Origin: Rhodospirillaceae bacterium
GTDB taxonomy: Bacteria > Pseudomonadota > Alphaproteobacteria > Rhodospirillales > UBA2165
Assembly (NCBI GenBank): GCA_018649725.1
Contig: JABIHH010000023.1
Coordinates: 1 to 64,000 of the forward strand
Direction of reading: 5' to 3'
Length of the DNA stretch: 64,000 nucleotides
The translations under genes were made by a program, and so were the position numbers. The notes under the pieces were generated by a model that worked only from the letters and a program-made list of their open reading frames with translations, searched no databases and was not told where the DNA came from. This document shows, in pieces, positions 33,962 through 42,565 of the stretch (position 1 is its first letter; the number at the start of each line of letters is the position of its first letter).

Positions 33962-34720
33962 ATGAGTAGCGAGCTGATAAAAACCATTGATCTCAGCCGG
34001 GATTATACGCTCGGCGATAACGTCGTTCATGCTTTGCGCGAGGTTTCGCTGACCATTGAGGAAGGCGACTTCCTGGCGATCATGGGGCCGTCGGGCTCGG
34101 GCAAATCGACGGCAATGAATTTGCTCGGCTGTCTGGATACACCGAGCTCGGGACAGTTCTTTTTTGACAGTGTCGATGTGGCCGGGCTCTCTGCCGACGA
34201 ACTGGCTGAAATTCGCAACAAAAAAATCGGTTTCGTTTTCCAAAGCTTTAATTTGCTGGCGCGCACATCGGCTTTGGAAAATGTCCAACTGCCGTTGATG
34301 TATAGCGGTGCCAACCGCCAAACCAGAATGGCGGCGGCGGAGCGGGTGTTGACAGAGGTTGGTCTGCAAGATCGCATGGACCATCATCCCTCGCAATTAT
34401 CTGGCGGTCAGCAACAACGGGTCGCGGTCGCGCGCGCCCTGGTCAATGATCCCTCGCTTATTTTAGCCGATGAGCCAACCGGCGCGCTTGATACCCGAAC
34501 CGGGATTGAGATCATGGCGCTGTTTCAAAGGCTCAACGAGGCCGGCATGACGGTTATTATTGTCACCCATGAGGCCGATGTCGCCCAATTTGCCCGCCGA
34601 ATTTTACGCTTCAAAGATGGCCGTATTGTCGAAGAAGAAAGAAATGAAGACAATGTCGATGCCGAGGCCTTACTGGCAGAGATAGATATTGCTCACCCGG
34701 CAGTGGAGGCCGCGCAATGA
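33962..34720 (+). CDS. MacB-type ABC ATP-binding protein
   Basis: 252 residues. Walker A GPSGSGKSTAMNLLG, Q-loop FVFQSFNLLART, signature QLSGGQQQRVAVARAL, Walker B LILADEPTGALD, H-loop VTHEADVAQ. The motif set and the length fit the MacB/LolD/FtsE group. Starts at the base after the adaptor stop; 4-base overlap with the permease, hence strict coupling. In MacB of E. coli ATPase and permease are one chain; here they are split. Confidence 0.95.
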   Translation: MSSELIKTIDLSRDYTLGDNVVHALREVSLTIEEGDFLAIMGPSGSGKSTAMNLLGCLDTPSSGQFFFDSVDVAGLSADELAEIRNKKIGFVFQSFNLLARTSALENVQLPLMYSGANRQTRMAAAERVLTEVGLQDRMDHHPSQLSGGQQQRVAVARALVNDPSLILADEPTGALDTRTGIEIMALFQRLNEAGMTVIIVTHEADVAQFARRILRFKDGRIVEEERNEDNVDAEALLAEIDIAHPAVEAAQ

Positions 34721-35949
34721 CGTATATGGATTCGTTACTTGCCGCCCTCGGCGCCATCCGGGTCAATGTCATGCGGAGCGTATTGACGGCGCTTGGTATC
34801 ATTATCGGTGTTGCTGCCGTGATTATTATGATCGCCGTTGGCGCCGGTGCCCAATCCAAAGTCGATAATCTGATCAAGAGCCTCGGCTCCAACCTCGTAT
34901 TGGTTTTGCCCGGCACAACGACGTCGGGCGGTGCCAGGGGCGCACGCGGCTCCCGGCCAACCATTACCGAAGATGACGCTATTGCTATTCAAAATGAGGT
35001 TGATTCGGTGATGGTCGCAGCGCCCATGGTGCGGGGCGGCGGTCAGCTGATCTATGGCAATCAGAATTGGTCGACGGTGATCTATGGCGTGACGCCGGAA
35101 TATCAAACGGCCAAGGAATGGCAGATGAAGCAGGGCCGCTGGTTTAACGTCGAAGAGGTTAAATCCGCTGCCAAGGTTGCGCTCGTCGGTGAAACCGTGA
35201 TCGAGAACATGTTCCAGGGCATCAACCCCGTCGGCGAGGTCATCCGCATCAAGCGCGTGCCGTTTAAAATTATCGGCACATTGGTTGGCAAGGGCGAGAC
35301 GCCGCTCGGCACAGATCAGGATGACACGGTAATCGTGCCGCTCTCGACGGCCAAGAAGCGCTTGCTTGGCGGTCGGCGGCTCAAGGGTAAGCTGGTCAGT
35401 GTGATGTTTGTGAAATCTTATACCGCCGCCGGCGTCGATGACACAGTGCGCGGCATGACCGAGCTTTTGCGCCAGCGCCATCGCATCCAGCCCGGCCAGC
35501 CGGATGATTTTTTTGTCCGCAATCTCAGCCAAATTCTTGAAGCCCGCGCCGATTCCTCTCGCGTCATGACGCTTTTGCTGGCCGCCGTTGCCTCAATTTC
35601 GCTGATTGTCGGCGGTATCGGCATTATGAATATCATGTTGGTCTCGGTCACCGAACGCACCCGGGAAATTGGTCTGCGCATGGCGATCGGTGCCAAAGGC
35701 AATGACATCTTGCTGCAATTTCTAATCGAAGCCGTGACTCTGTCGCTGATTGGCGGTGCGATCGGTGTTGCCATTGGCCTGGCAGGCTCGGTCGGTATCG
35801 CTGAGATCGGCGGCTGGCCTGCCATCATTCAAATAAAATCCGTCTTCCTGGCCTTCGGCTTCGCCGCCGCCGTTGGCGTCTTCTTCGGTTTTTACCCGGC
35901 AAGAAAAGCCGCCCGGCTTGACCCCATTGAAGCGCTTCGCTACGAATAA
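34717..35949 (+). CDS. MacB/FtsX-type ABC permease
   Basis: 410 residues: an N-terminal helix, a large periplasmic MacB_PCD-type domain (about 45-270) and three C-terminal FtsX helices (about 285-395) with SLIVGGIGIMNIMLVSV and RTREIGLRMAIGAK. The terminal PARKAARLDPIEALRYE is the usual FtsX end. With the adjacent ATPase and adaptor it forms a tripartite mechanotransmission pump, likely moving a periplasmic substrate. No TolC-like gene is present in the window. Confidence 0.93.
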   Translation: MTYMDSLLAALGAIRVNVMRSVLTALGIIIGVAAVIIMIAVGAGAQSKVDNLIKSLGSNLVLVLPGTTTSGGARGARGSRPTITEDDAIAIQNEVDSVMVAAPMVRGGGQLIYGNQNWSTVIYGVTPEYQTAKEWQMKQGRWFNVEEVKSAAKVALVGETVIENMFQGINPVGEVIRIKRVPFKIIGTLVGKGETPLGTDQDDTVIVPLSTAKKRLLGGRRLKGKLVSVMFVKSYTAAGVDDTVRGMTELLRQRHRIQPGQPDDFFVRNLSQILEARADSSRVMTLLLAAVASISLIVGGIGIMNIMLVSVTERTREIGLRMAIGAKGNDILLQFLIEAVTLSLIGGAIGVAIGLAGSVGIAEIGGWPAIIQIKSVFLAFGFAAAVGVFFGFYPARKAARLDPIEALRYE

Positions 35950-35984
35950 TCTAAGTTTAATAATAGAAATTTCGGGAGAGCATC

Positions 35985-37091
35985 ATGGATGTCAAAGCAG
36001 CCGTCGCCTTTAAAGCAGGGGATCCGCTCAGCATTGAAACGGTACAATTAGAAGGCCCCCGCGAAGGCGAGGTTCTGGTTGAGATCAAAGCCAGCGGCAT
36101 TTGTCACACCGATGCGTTCACGCTTTCCGGCGAAGACCCGGAAGGACTTTTTCCAGCTATCCTCGGCCATGAAGGAGCAGGCGTTGTGGTGGAGTGCGGG
36201 CCGGGCGTTAATTCGCTCAAAGCCGACGATCATGTCATCCCGCTCTACACGCCGGAATGCCGGGAGTGCGAATATTGCACCTCGGGGAAAACCAATCTTT
36301 GCCAAGCGGTGCGCGAAACCCAGGGCCAGGGCTTGATGCCGGATGGCTCGAGCCGGTTCTCGCTAGATGGTGAGAAAGTCTTTCACTATATGGGCACCTC
36401 AACTTTTGCCAATTACACCGTGGTGCCCGAGATTGCGCTCGCCAAAATTCGTGAAGACGCGCCGTTTGATAAGGTTTGTTATATCGGTTGCGGTGTCACG
36501 ACGGGCTTGGGGGCAGTGATGAACACGGCCAAAGTAGAGCCCGGCTCCAACGTCGTTGTCTTTGGTCTTGGCGGCATCGGTCTCAATGTCGTGCAAGGGG
36601 CTCGCATGGTCGGTGCGGACAAAATTGTCGGTGTTGATTTAAACCCCGGACGCAAAGCCTTGGCAGAAAAATTCGGCATGACCCATTTCATCGATGCCTC
36701 GAAGACCGATACGTTGGTCGCTGATATTGTTGATTTAACCAACGGCGGTGCCGATTACAGCTTTGAATGTATCGGCAATGTTGATGTGATGCGGGATGCG
36801 CTCGAGTGCTGCCACAAAGGCTGGGGCGAAAGCGTGATTATCGGTGTCGCCGGCGCGGGTCAGGAAATCTCCACCCGGCCGTTCCAATTGGTCACCGGGC
36901 GGGTGTGGCGCGGCACGGCTTTTGGCGGCGCTAAGGGCCGCACTGATGTGCCCAAAATCGTTGATTGGTATATGGATGGCAAGATCAACATTGACGATCT
37001 GATCACGCACACCATGCCGCTCGAAGAGATTAATGAGGGCTTCCATCTGATGCATGAAGGCGAGTCCATCCGTTCTGTTGTGACATTTTAG
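35985..37091 (+). CDS. frmA: S-(hydroxymethyl)glutathione dehydrogenase (class III alcohol dehydrogenase)
   Basis: 368 residues, typical length. Catalytic zinc region [12 protein letters not shown] and GHEGAGVV, structural zinc Cys in [18 protein letters not shown]-binding [13 protein letters not shown], and the class III marker Arg region near TAFGGAKGR. It oxidises the glutathione adduct of formaldehyde to S-formylglutathione, and may also reduce S-nitrosoglutathione. No formylglutathione hydrolase is adjacent. GGGAG precedes the start by 6 bases; 35 bases separate it from the ABC operon so it may be separate. Confidence 0.95.
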   Translation: MDVKAAVAFKAGDPLSIETVQLEGPREGEVLVEIKASGICHTDAFTLSGEDPEGLFPAILGHEGAGVVVECGPGVNSLKADDHVIPLYTPECRECEYCTSGKTNLCQAVRETQGQGLMPDGSSRFSLDGEKVFHYMGTSTFANYTVVPEIALAKIREDAPFDKVCYIGCGVTTGLGAVMNTAKVEPGSNVVVFGLGGIGLNVVQGARMVGADKIVGVDLNPGRKALAEKFGMTHFIDASKTDTLVADIVDLTNGGADYSFECIGNVDVMRDALECCHKGWGESVIIGVAGAGQEISTRPFQLVTGRVWRGTAFGGAKGRTDVPKIVDWYMDGKINIDDLITHTMPLEEINEGFHLMHEGESIRSVVTF

Positions 37092-37219
37092 AGCCGATCA
37101 CAGCAGCGTGAGAAATCTTGAATTTACGCGAAACAGGATTGCAGCCGGCAGTCTCAGAGGGTAGGTTGCCGCTCAAAATTTGATAATTCGGGCCCAATTA
37201 GTCTCAGGAAATTTATACA

Positions 37220-38140
37220 ATGGATTTAGCGCAATTCGATTGGACGCTTTACTGGTTTATGTTCCCGGTCGCGATGTGTGTGGCAACAACGGCAATGCTG
37301 AGCGGCATCGGTGGTGCAGCGATGTTTGCGCCGATCTTTATGATTATCTTCCCAATCATGGGACCAGAATATCCATTTGAGAATATTGCCGCTGCCATCG
37401 GCGTTGCACTCCTAACCGAAGTGTTTGGCTTTTCCTCCGGCTTTGTTGGCTATTACCGTAAAAGGCTGATCGATTTTAAAAGCGCTATTCCCTTTATATT
37501 AGTCGGTGTGCCAATTGGTATCGTTGGCGCTATTTTGCTGACGACATTTAAAGAATTTGAAGAAGTTTTGCGTGGGTCTTATGCGCTGTTGATGCTTATT
37601 TTGTCCTATGAGCTGATCCGCCACCATGATCCTTTGCAGGAGATGCATCTGGATACGGAAAATGGCGATGCTGCGGAAAAAGCCCAGCGTCCAACCATGA
37701 CTATTACCGGGCGAGACGGCACGACCTACACCTATAAAAAACCACGCCAGGGCAAAGGTGCGATCGCCACTGGTATCGGCGGCTTTCTTACCGGTCTTTT
37801 GGGTGTCGGCATTGGCGAGGTTGTGATGCCGCAACTTGCCAAACGCAATGGCGTGCCGATCCCAGTTGCTGCGGCAACTTCGGTTTTTGTTGTGATTGTT
37901 GTTGTCGCGGCTGCGTCGTTTACACAGATTTCTTCCTTGGTAGCGCAAGGTGGTCTCAATGCGGTGCCGTGGAACGTTGTTGTCTATACCATCCCCGCCG
38001 TTATCATTGGCGGCCAGATTGGCCCCCGCCTGCAAGGCAAGGTGAGCCCGCGGACAATGGAGCGCGCCATTGGTTATCTGTTCCTGGTGATCGGAATCTC
38101 AATGTCTTATATTGCCATCCGCAATACGTTTTTTGTTTAA
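37220..38140 (+). CDS. TauE/SafE-family anion transporter
   Basis: 306 residues with about eight membrane helices in two halves, separated by a cytosolic loop of about 45 residues (HHDPLQEMHLDTENGD to KKPRQGKGAI). The repeated motif GIGGAAMFAPIFMIIFP and GIGGFLTGLLGVGIGEVVMP marks the TauE/SafE (DUF81) fold. Family members export sulfite, organosulfonates or related anions; the substrate here is unknown. 128 bases separate it from the dehydrogenase. Start ATG 37220 has GGA at about 10 bases. Confidence 0.9.
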   Translation: MDLAQFDWTLYWFMFPVAMCVATTAMLSGIGGAAMFAPIFMIIFPIMGPEYPFENIAAAIGVALLTEVFGFSSGFVGYYRKRLIDFKSAIPFILVGVPIGIVGAILLTTFKEFEEVLRGSYALLMLILSYELIRHHDPLQEMHLDTENGDAAEKAQRPTMTITGRDGTTYTYKKPRQGKGAIATGIGGFLTGLLGVGIGEVVMPQLAKRNGVPIPVAAATSVFVVIVVVAAASFTQISSLVAQGGLNAVPWNVVVYTIPAVIIGGQIGPRLQGKVSPRTMERAIGYLFLVIGISMSYIAIRNTFFV

Positions 38141-38220
38141 TCTCAGTCAATGATTTACTAGAGTTCCCCAGAGATTCTATGTGCGTTCATAGATCATGCA
38201 TTATTTTGGGGCATTAAAGA

Positions 38221-38913
38221 TTGGCAGACACTCCTCAGGCTAAGACTTTCTGGCAGGCACGGGTGCTTATTGTTGACGATGAGATATTCGTTCGCCGTCT
38301 CGTGCGGCGTATGCTTGCCGGCCTTTCTATTGCCGAAATTGTCGAGGCGGAAAGCGGGCAGGAAGCGCTTAAGCTGCTCCGACGCTTCAAAGCAGATATC
38401 GTCATTTGCGACCATCAGATGGAGCCGATAAACGGTTTGGAGTTTATCAAAACCATTCGCAGCGGTGAAGATCCGGATGTGCGCCGAGATCTGCCGATTA
38501 TTATGCTAACAGGTGATTCTGATGCTCATGTGTTTTCAACAGCCATGGCTTTGGACGTCGATGCTTTCGTTAAAAAGCCGATTGGCAAGGACACCTTTGA
38601 AGCTAAAATCCAGCGTTGCTTCGATGTGCCGCAATTGATTAAAGATGCGCATGTCTATGAAGTCATTAATCTGCTCGAAGAGAAAGTGGGAGACCCTGGT
38701 CAGGTTTTTGATCCTGATACTATGGTCAAAAAGACCATCAAGGAACTCGTTGTCGGTGAAATTGTTGCAATGGATTTGTTGTCATCGACGGGCACATTGC
38801 TTTTGGCGGCCGGTATGAGTATCAGCGCAACGTCAATCGGCCGGTTGGAAGATCTCGAAGGCATGAACGAAATTGAAATTGTTGTTGTTCGAAAGCCCGA
38901 TCCTGCAGACTAA
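38221..38913 (+). CDS. Response regulator with C-terminal HD-GYP-associated small domain
   Basis: 230 residues, starting at TTG 38221 with GGGG about 9 bases upstream. Receiver domain (about 10-135) with phospho-acceptor in IVICDHQMEPING and Lys in FVKKPIG. The C-terminal 60 residues (VVGEIVAMDLLSSTGTLLLAAGMSIS and on) resemble the small beta-rich domain often found with HD-GYP proteins, but no HD-GYP domain is present. Hence an output by partner binding is likely. It stands alone, converging on the unknown gene at 38917. Confidence 0.85.
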   Translation: MADTPQAKTFWQARVLIVDDEIFVRRLVRRMLAGLSIAEIVEAESGQEALKLLRRFKADIVICDHQMEPINGLEFIKTIRSGEDPDVRRDLPIIMLTGDSDAHVFSTAMALDVDAFVKKPIGKDTFEAKIQRCFDVPQLIKDAHVYEVINLLEEKVGDPGQVFDPDTMVKKTIKELVVGEIVAMDLLSSTGTLLLAAGMSISATSIGRLEDLEGMNEIEIVVVRKPDPAD

Positions 38914-38916
38914 TAT

Positions 38917-39525
38917 TTAGACCACAACGAAGGTCGCACAGGCGATTGAGCAATGGCCGTAGGCGTTGTTGAACTCAAGCTCAAACGTTTCAAGAATATC
39001 TTCATAAAACGGGCCCACCAGCGGATTGGTGGCAAATGATGTTTCTAAAATCGCACTGGCAAGTTCGGGGCCGAGGCCACGATTGCGCGGCGTATCCTCT
39101 TCCCGGTTGCCCATCGGTGCATTGAATATACCGTGCTCAACAAAATCGGTATCGCGCGCAATAATATTCGGAATGGCCGCCCGCGCTTCCATCAGGAAAG
39201 GGGTCGCATTTCGCTCAGCAGCGGTGGTTTCCATCTCGTCATAGAAGGCGTCTTTGATGTCTTCGAATTTCGGCTGCTTAGTCATGCTGAAGAACATCAG
39301 TTCCGCCAGGGCGACATACCAAGTTAGTTTAAAATGATCAATGTCAGCTTGCGGGAGCTGGCTGGCATCATATTCAGGATTGGCTTTGAAAATCTGTTTG
39401 TGTAGACGCGAGAGCGCAAAATCGCCCAAATCATCGAAAAGCTCGATAAGCCCTTCAATAAACTTCTCACAATCGGTCTCGACTTTTCCGCCATAATTGT
39501 GGCGGGTAATGTTGTGCTCGTCCAA
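38917..39525 (-). CDS. Unrecognised conserved-looking protein
   Basis: 202 residues, start TTG 39525 with GGGAG 7 bases upstream. Mostly alpha-helical and acidic, no membrane helix or signal. Visible features: GGKVETDCEKFIEGLIELF near the start, AELMFFSMTKQPKFEDI in the middle, and a Cys-containing end (GHCSIACATFVVV). I do not recognise the family. It lies 3 bases after the converging response regulator stop and 87 bases before a VOC protein gene on the same strand, with which it may be co-transcribed (VOC is downstream? no: VOC lies upstream). Function unknown. Confidence 0.65.
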   Translation of the reverse strand: MDEHNITRHNYGGKVETDCEKFIEGLIELFDDLGDFALSRLHKQIFKANPEYDASQLPQADIDHFKLTWYVALAELMFFSMTKQPKFEDIKDAFYDEMETTAAERNATPFLMEARAAIPNIIARDTDFVEHGIFNAPMGNREEDTPRNRGLGPELASAILETSFATNPLVGPFYEDILETFELEFNNAYGHCSIACATFVVV

Positions 39526-39612
39526 AAGGGTGCTCCCAATAAAAGTAGCTGCAATCAGGGATTAAGTAGACGTCTCAGACGTTAGAAACAAGTCCCGTTT
39601 TTAATGCATGCC

Positions 39613-40545
39613 CTAATGCATTCCAGGGCCGTCGAGGATTTCGAAGTTTGTCGGGAAGTCTTTTGGCTCGTTTGAGCCCCAGATCACCGTCTCTTCCTTG
39701 GTTGCCCAATCGACAGCTTCCCACTCAGCCCCTTCGGGAATGAAATCCATATCGGCGAAATATTCCACCACACCGTTCCACGGATCACGCATATAAAAGA
39801 ATACGTTTGAGCCCGGCCCGTGGCGTCCGGGGCCCCAGCAATGGATATAGCCTTTGTCCAACATTTGCCGTCCGCCCATGCCGACCTCGTCGGTGCTGCC
39901 AACTTCAAAGCCGACATGCTGTAGGCCGAAATCACCCGATTGCGCAATGGCTACAATATGGTGGTCGCTGCCTGCCGGGCTATAAAGGAAGTGGAGGAAA
40001 TCAGCGACCCGATCAGCCAATGATAGGCCAAGCACGTCAATATAGAATTGCTGTTTGCGGATGGCATCTTTGGTAAAAAGCACAACATGACCGAGCCGCC
40101 TCGGGCGCACCGGCGGGTCGGTGATAAGCTCGGTTCGCTTGCCAAGCCGGGGGCGCTCAGTCGGTGTATTAAAAGTTGGCGCGAGGCCTTCCTTCCAAGG
40201 TGTGTCTTCTGCAACGCAGATATGGGTCGGCATGCCATCAAAATCTTCAAACCAAATACCGTCCAGCGGTGTTTCTTTTGGCGCATCCATCAGTTTTATA
40301 CCGGCGGCTTCGATATTGGCAGCGATCTCGGGCAATTCATCTTCGGTCGTGCCAAAGCTGACATGATGCAGGCGTTTGCGTTGGCCTTCGGTCAAAATGA
40401 CTTGGTCCTGGTCGCGGCCAAAGCAGCGCAAGATGACATTGCCATCGCGCTCAGATGCCTCCAGGCCGAAATCAGTGAAGAATTTCTTGCCGACTTCCAG
40501 ATCCGGCACGGACATCGCATAATGTTGAATATTGCGAATAGGCAT
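39613..40545 (-). CDS. Two-domain VOC protein (extradiol dioxygenase-like)
   Basis: 310 residues: two vicinal-oxygen-chelate modules (about 1-125 and 145-270). In the second, metal ligands fit RRLGHVVLFT (His), LQHVGFEV (His) and GVVEYFADMD (Glu), the 2-His-1-Glu set of type I extradiol dioxygenases; the first module lacks a clean set. A C-terminal extension of about 35 residues follows. The likely reaction is ring cleavage of a catechol-like compound, but substrate is unknown. The open frame starts at GTG 40554, yet ATG 40545 is 9 bases behind GGGGA and is my choice. Divergent from the radical SAM gene. Confidence 0.86.
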   Translation of the reverse strand: MPIRNIQHYAMSVPDLEVGKKFFTDFGLEASERDGNVILRCFGRDQDQVILTEGQRKRLHHVSFGTTEDELPEIAANIEAAGIKLMDAPKETPLDGIWFEDFDGMPTHICVAEDTPWKEGLAPTFNTPTERPRLGKRTELITDPPVRPRRLGHVVLFTKDAIRKQQFYIDVLGLSLADRVADFLHFLYSPAGSDHHIVAIAQSGDFGLQHVGFEVGSTDEVGMGGRQMLDKGYIHCWGPGRHGPGSNVFFYMRDPWNGVVEYFADMDFIPEGAEWEAVDWATKEETVIWGSNEPKDFPTNFEILDGPGMH

Positions 40546-40682
40546 TTTTTTCACTCCCCAGTTGCTTTTATTATCGTGTCAGTCATAGCATGCAGTGCTA
40601 GATGTTACACGATTTTTTGAATTGGAATTATCGTTGCAAGTCCTTAGATTGATAACATTATAATTTTGGAAATACATTCATT

Positions 40683-41642
40683 ATGCCCGACGATCTTTCG
40701 ACAGCGCCTTTGCTTGATCCCCGCAAGTTTAAAAATCCGGATGTGACAGCGGATGGATCTGAGCGTGCTGTTGTCGGCCTCACCCATTTGCGGACGCTGT
40801 GGTTTAATACGGGCACGCTCTGCAATTTGACGTGCCAAAATTGCTACATCGAATCTTCGCCAAGCAATGATCGGCTGGTTTATTTGACGACGGGTGAGAT
40901 TGAAGCCTATCTCGATGAGATTAAATCAGAAGGCCTGAAAGTTGAGGAGATTGCCTTTACCGGCGGTGAGCCTTTCATGAACCCGGACATTATCCCAATG
41001 ATCGAAATATCGTTGGAGCGTGGTTTTGAAGTGTTGGTGCTGACCAATGCGATGAAGCCGATGCATCACAAAAAATCTGACTTGCTGGATTTAAAGAACC
41101 GATTTGGTGACAAGCTCAGCTTGCGGGTGTCGATTGATCACCACACTAGTGCGGGGCATGAAGAATTACGCGGGCCCGATAGTTGGAATCCGATGATGGA
41201 AGGCTTGAGCTGGGCCTCTAAAAGCGACCTGAATGTCGCGGCGGCAGGTCGGGCACGCTGGGGTGAGGGCGAAGACGAGGCGCGCGAAGCTTATGCTCAG
41301 CTATTTGCAAAAGCGGAAATCGGGATTGATACCAGTGATCCCTTAGCGCTGGTGCTGTTTCCAGAAATGGATGAAGGTTTAGATGTGCCGGAGATCACGG
41401 TCGCGTGCTGGGATTTGTTGGGCGTGCAGCCGGAGGCCATGATGTGCGCAACATCGAGGATGATTGTTAAGCGCAAAGGCGCCGCTGAGCCAGTTGTAAC
41501 GCCCTGCACGCTTTTGCCCTATAATACCCAGTTTGAGCTGGGTCACGGTTTGGCCGAAGCGGCAAATTCAGTAAAGCTTAATCACCCCCATTGTGCCCGG
41601 TTCTGTGTGCTGGGCGGCGGCTCGTGCAGTGTTGGCGACTGA
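40683..41642 (+). CDS. Radical SAM protein with C-terminal Cys cluster
   Basis: 319 residues. The 4Fe-4S/SAM motif is Cys47-x3-Cys51-x2-Cys54 in CNLTCQNCY; GGEPF at 94-98 binds SAM. The C-terminal third has six more Cys (242, 255, 275, 304, 308, 315; CARFCVLGGGSCSVGD at the end), suggesting an auxiliary iron-sulfur cluster as in SPASM/twitch proteins. Such enzymes modify peptides or small molecules. The stop region overlaps the next gene by 14 bases, so the two are translated together; see the finding on the pair. No precursor peptide gene was found nearby. Confidence 0.87.
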   Translation: MPDDLSTAPLLDPRKFKNPDVTADGSERAVVGLTHLRTLWFNTGTLCNLTCQNCYIESSPSNDRLVYLTTGEIEAYLDEIKSEGLKVEEIAFTGGEPFMNPDIIPMIEISLERGFEVLVLTNAMKPMHHKKSDLLDLKNRFGDKLSLRVSIDHHTSAGHEELRGPDSWNPMMEGLSWASKSDLNVAAAGRARWGEGEDEAREAYAQLFAKAEIGIDTSDPLALVLFPEMDEGLDVPEITVACWDLLGVQPEAMMCATSRMIVKRKGAAEPVVTPCTLLPYNTQFELGHGLAEAANSVKLNHPHCARFCVLGGGSCSVGD

Positions 41643-42456
41643 GCCGGTTCTGCTTTTTGGCGGGCCCTACAGTAATTTAGAGGCGACCAAGGCCGTGCTG
41701 GCGGAAGCCCGGCAACGCGACATTCCTTTTGAAAATATAATATGTACCGGCGATGTCGTCGCCTATTGTGCCGAGCCACAGGAAACCGTCGATCTTTTGA
41801 GAGATAATAATATCGCCGTCGTCATGGGCAATTGCGAGGAACAGCTGGGTGAAGGTGCCGAAGATTGCGGTTGTGGGTTCGAAGAGGGGACCGCGTGTGA
41901 TCTCCTATCTGACCAATGGTTCCGCTTTGCCTCGGCACATTTGGATGAAGCGGCGCTGAGTTGGATGCGAAACCTACCGCGCAAGATTGAGATGGAGATC
42001 GCCGGCTTTAAGTTCGCCGTCATTCACGGCTCGGTATCGAAAATCGCCCAATTTATCTTTGCCTCAACCGATGACGCGGTGTTGGGGGCGGAGATTAATT
42101 TATCGGGCTGCGACGGTATTATTGGCGGGCATTGTGGCCTGCCTTTTACCCGGCAAGTCGGCGCTAAGCTGTGGCATAATCCGGGGGTGATCGGCATGCC
42201 GGCCAATGATGGTACGCCGCGCGGTTGGTATAGCGTCCTGACACCGGGCGATAATATGTTGGAGATCCACCATGTTGCGCTCAGCTACGACCATCAAAGC
42301 GCGGCGCAAAAGATGCAGGGGAAAGCTCTGCCGCCAGGCTATGCCGATTGCCTAGAAAGCGGGCTTTGGCCGAGCCTGGACGTCTTGCCGGATATTGAAA
42401 GATCAGCGACCGGCCATGCTCTTGAACTTAGCCAACCCGTAATTTTCCCAAGATAA
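41629..42456 (+). CDS. Calcineurin-like phosphoesterase-fold protein with incomplete metal site
   Basis: 275 residues from GTG 41629 (an in-frame TTG follows). Fold blocks follow the metallophosphoesterase order: FGGPYSNLEAT (10-20), CTGDVVAYC (39-47), VMGNCEEQL (65-73), VIHGS (131-135), GGHCGLPF (166-173). Motif I should be DxH but reads GxY, and the final His of GHxH is replaced (Gly170), while GD, GN and HG are kept. A Cys block DCGCGF...C (79-90) is unusual. The start lies inside the end of the radical SAM frame. Function is unknown; catalysis with a normal di-metal site looks doubtful. Confidence 0.8.
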   Translation: MLATEPVLLFGGPYSNLEATKAVLAEARQRDIPFENIICTGDVVAYCAEPQETVDLLRDNNIAVVMGNCEEQLGEGAEDCGCGFEEGTACDLLSDQWFRFASAHLDEAALSWMRNLPRKIEMEIAGFKFAVIHGSVSKIAQFIFASTDDAVLGAEINLSGCDGIIGGHCGLPFTRQVGAKLWHNPGVIGMPANDGTPRGWYSVLTPGDNMLEIHHVALSYDHQSAAQKMQGKALPPGYADCLESGLWPSLDVLPDIERSATGHALELSQPVIFPR

Positions 42457-42565
42457 AACCTCAAGATCGCCTCTTTGCCGCCTTATTTGGCCATCCCTCT
42501 GCCTTGTTTGATTGCGATTTTGCCTCCCCTAAACGGCAAAACCATGACGACCGGGGAGAACGGCA

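Noticed and set aside
34735-35532. 265-codon antisense frame inside the MacB-like permease gene
   Set aside because: Long only because the opposite strand avoids stop codons; composition (His- and Asp-rich) is typical of reverse-strand translation. Same reasoning for 33740-34396, 37499-38035 and 60116-60802.
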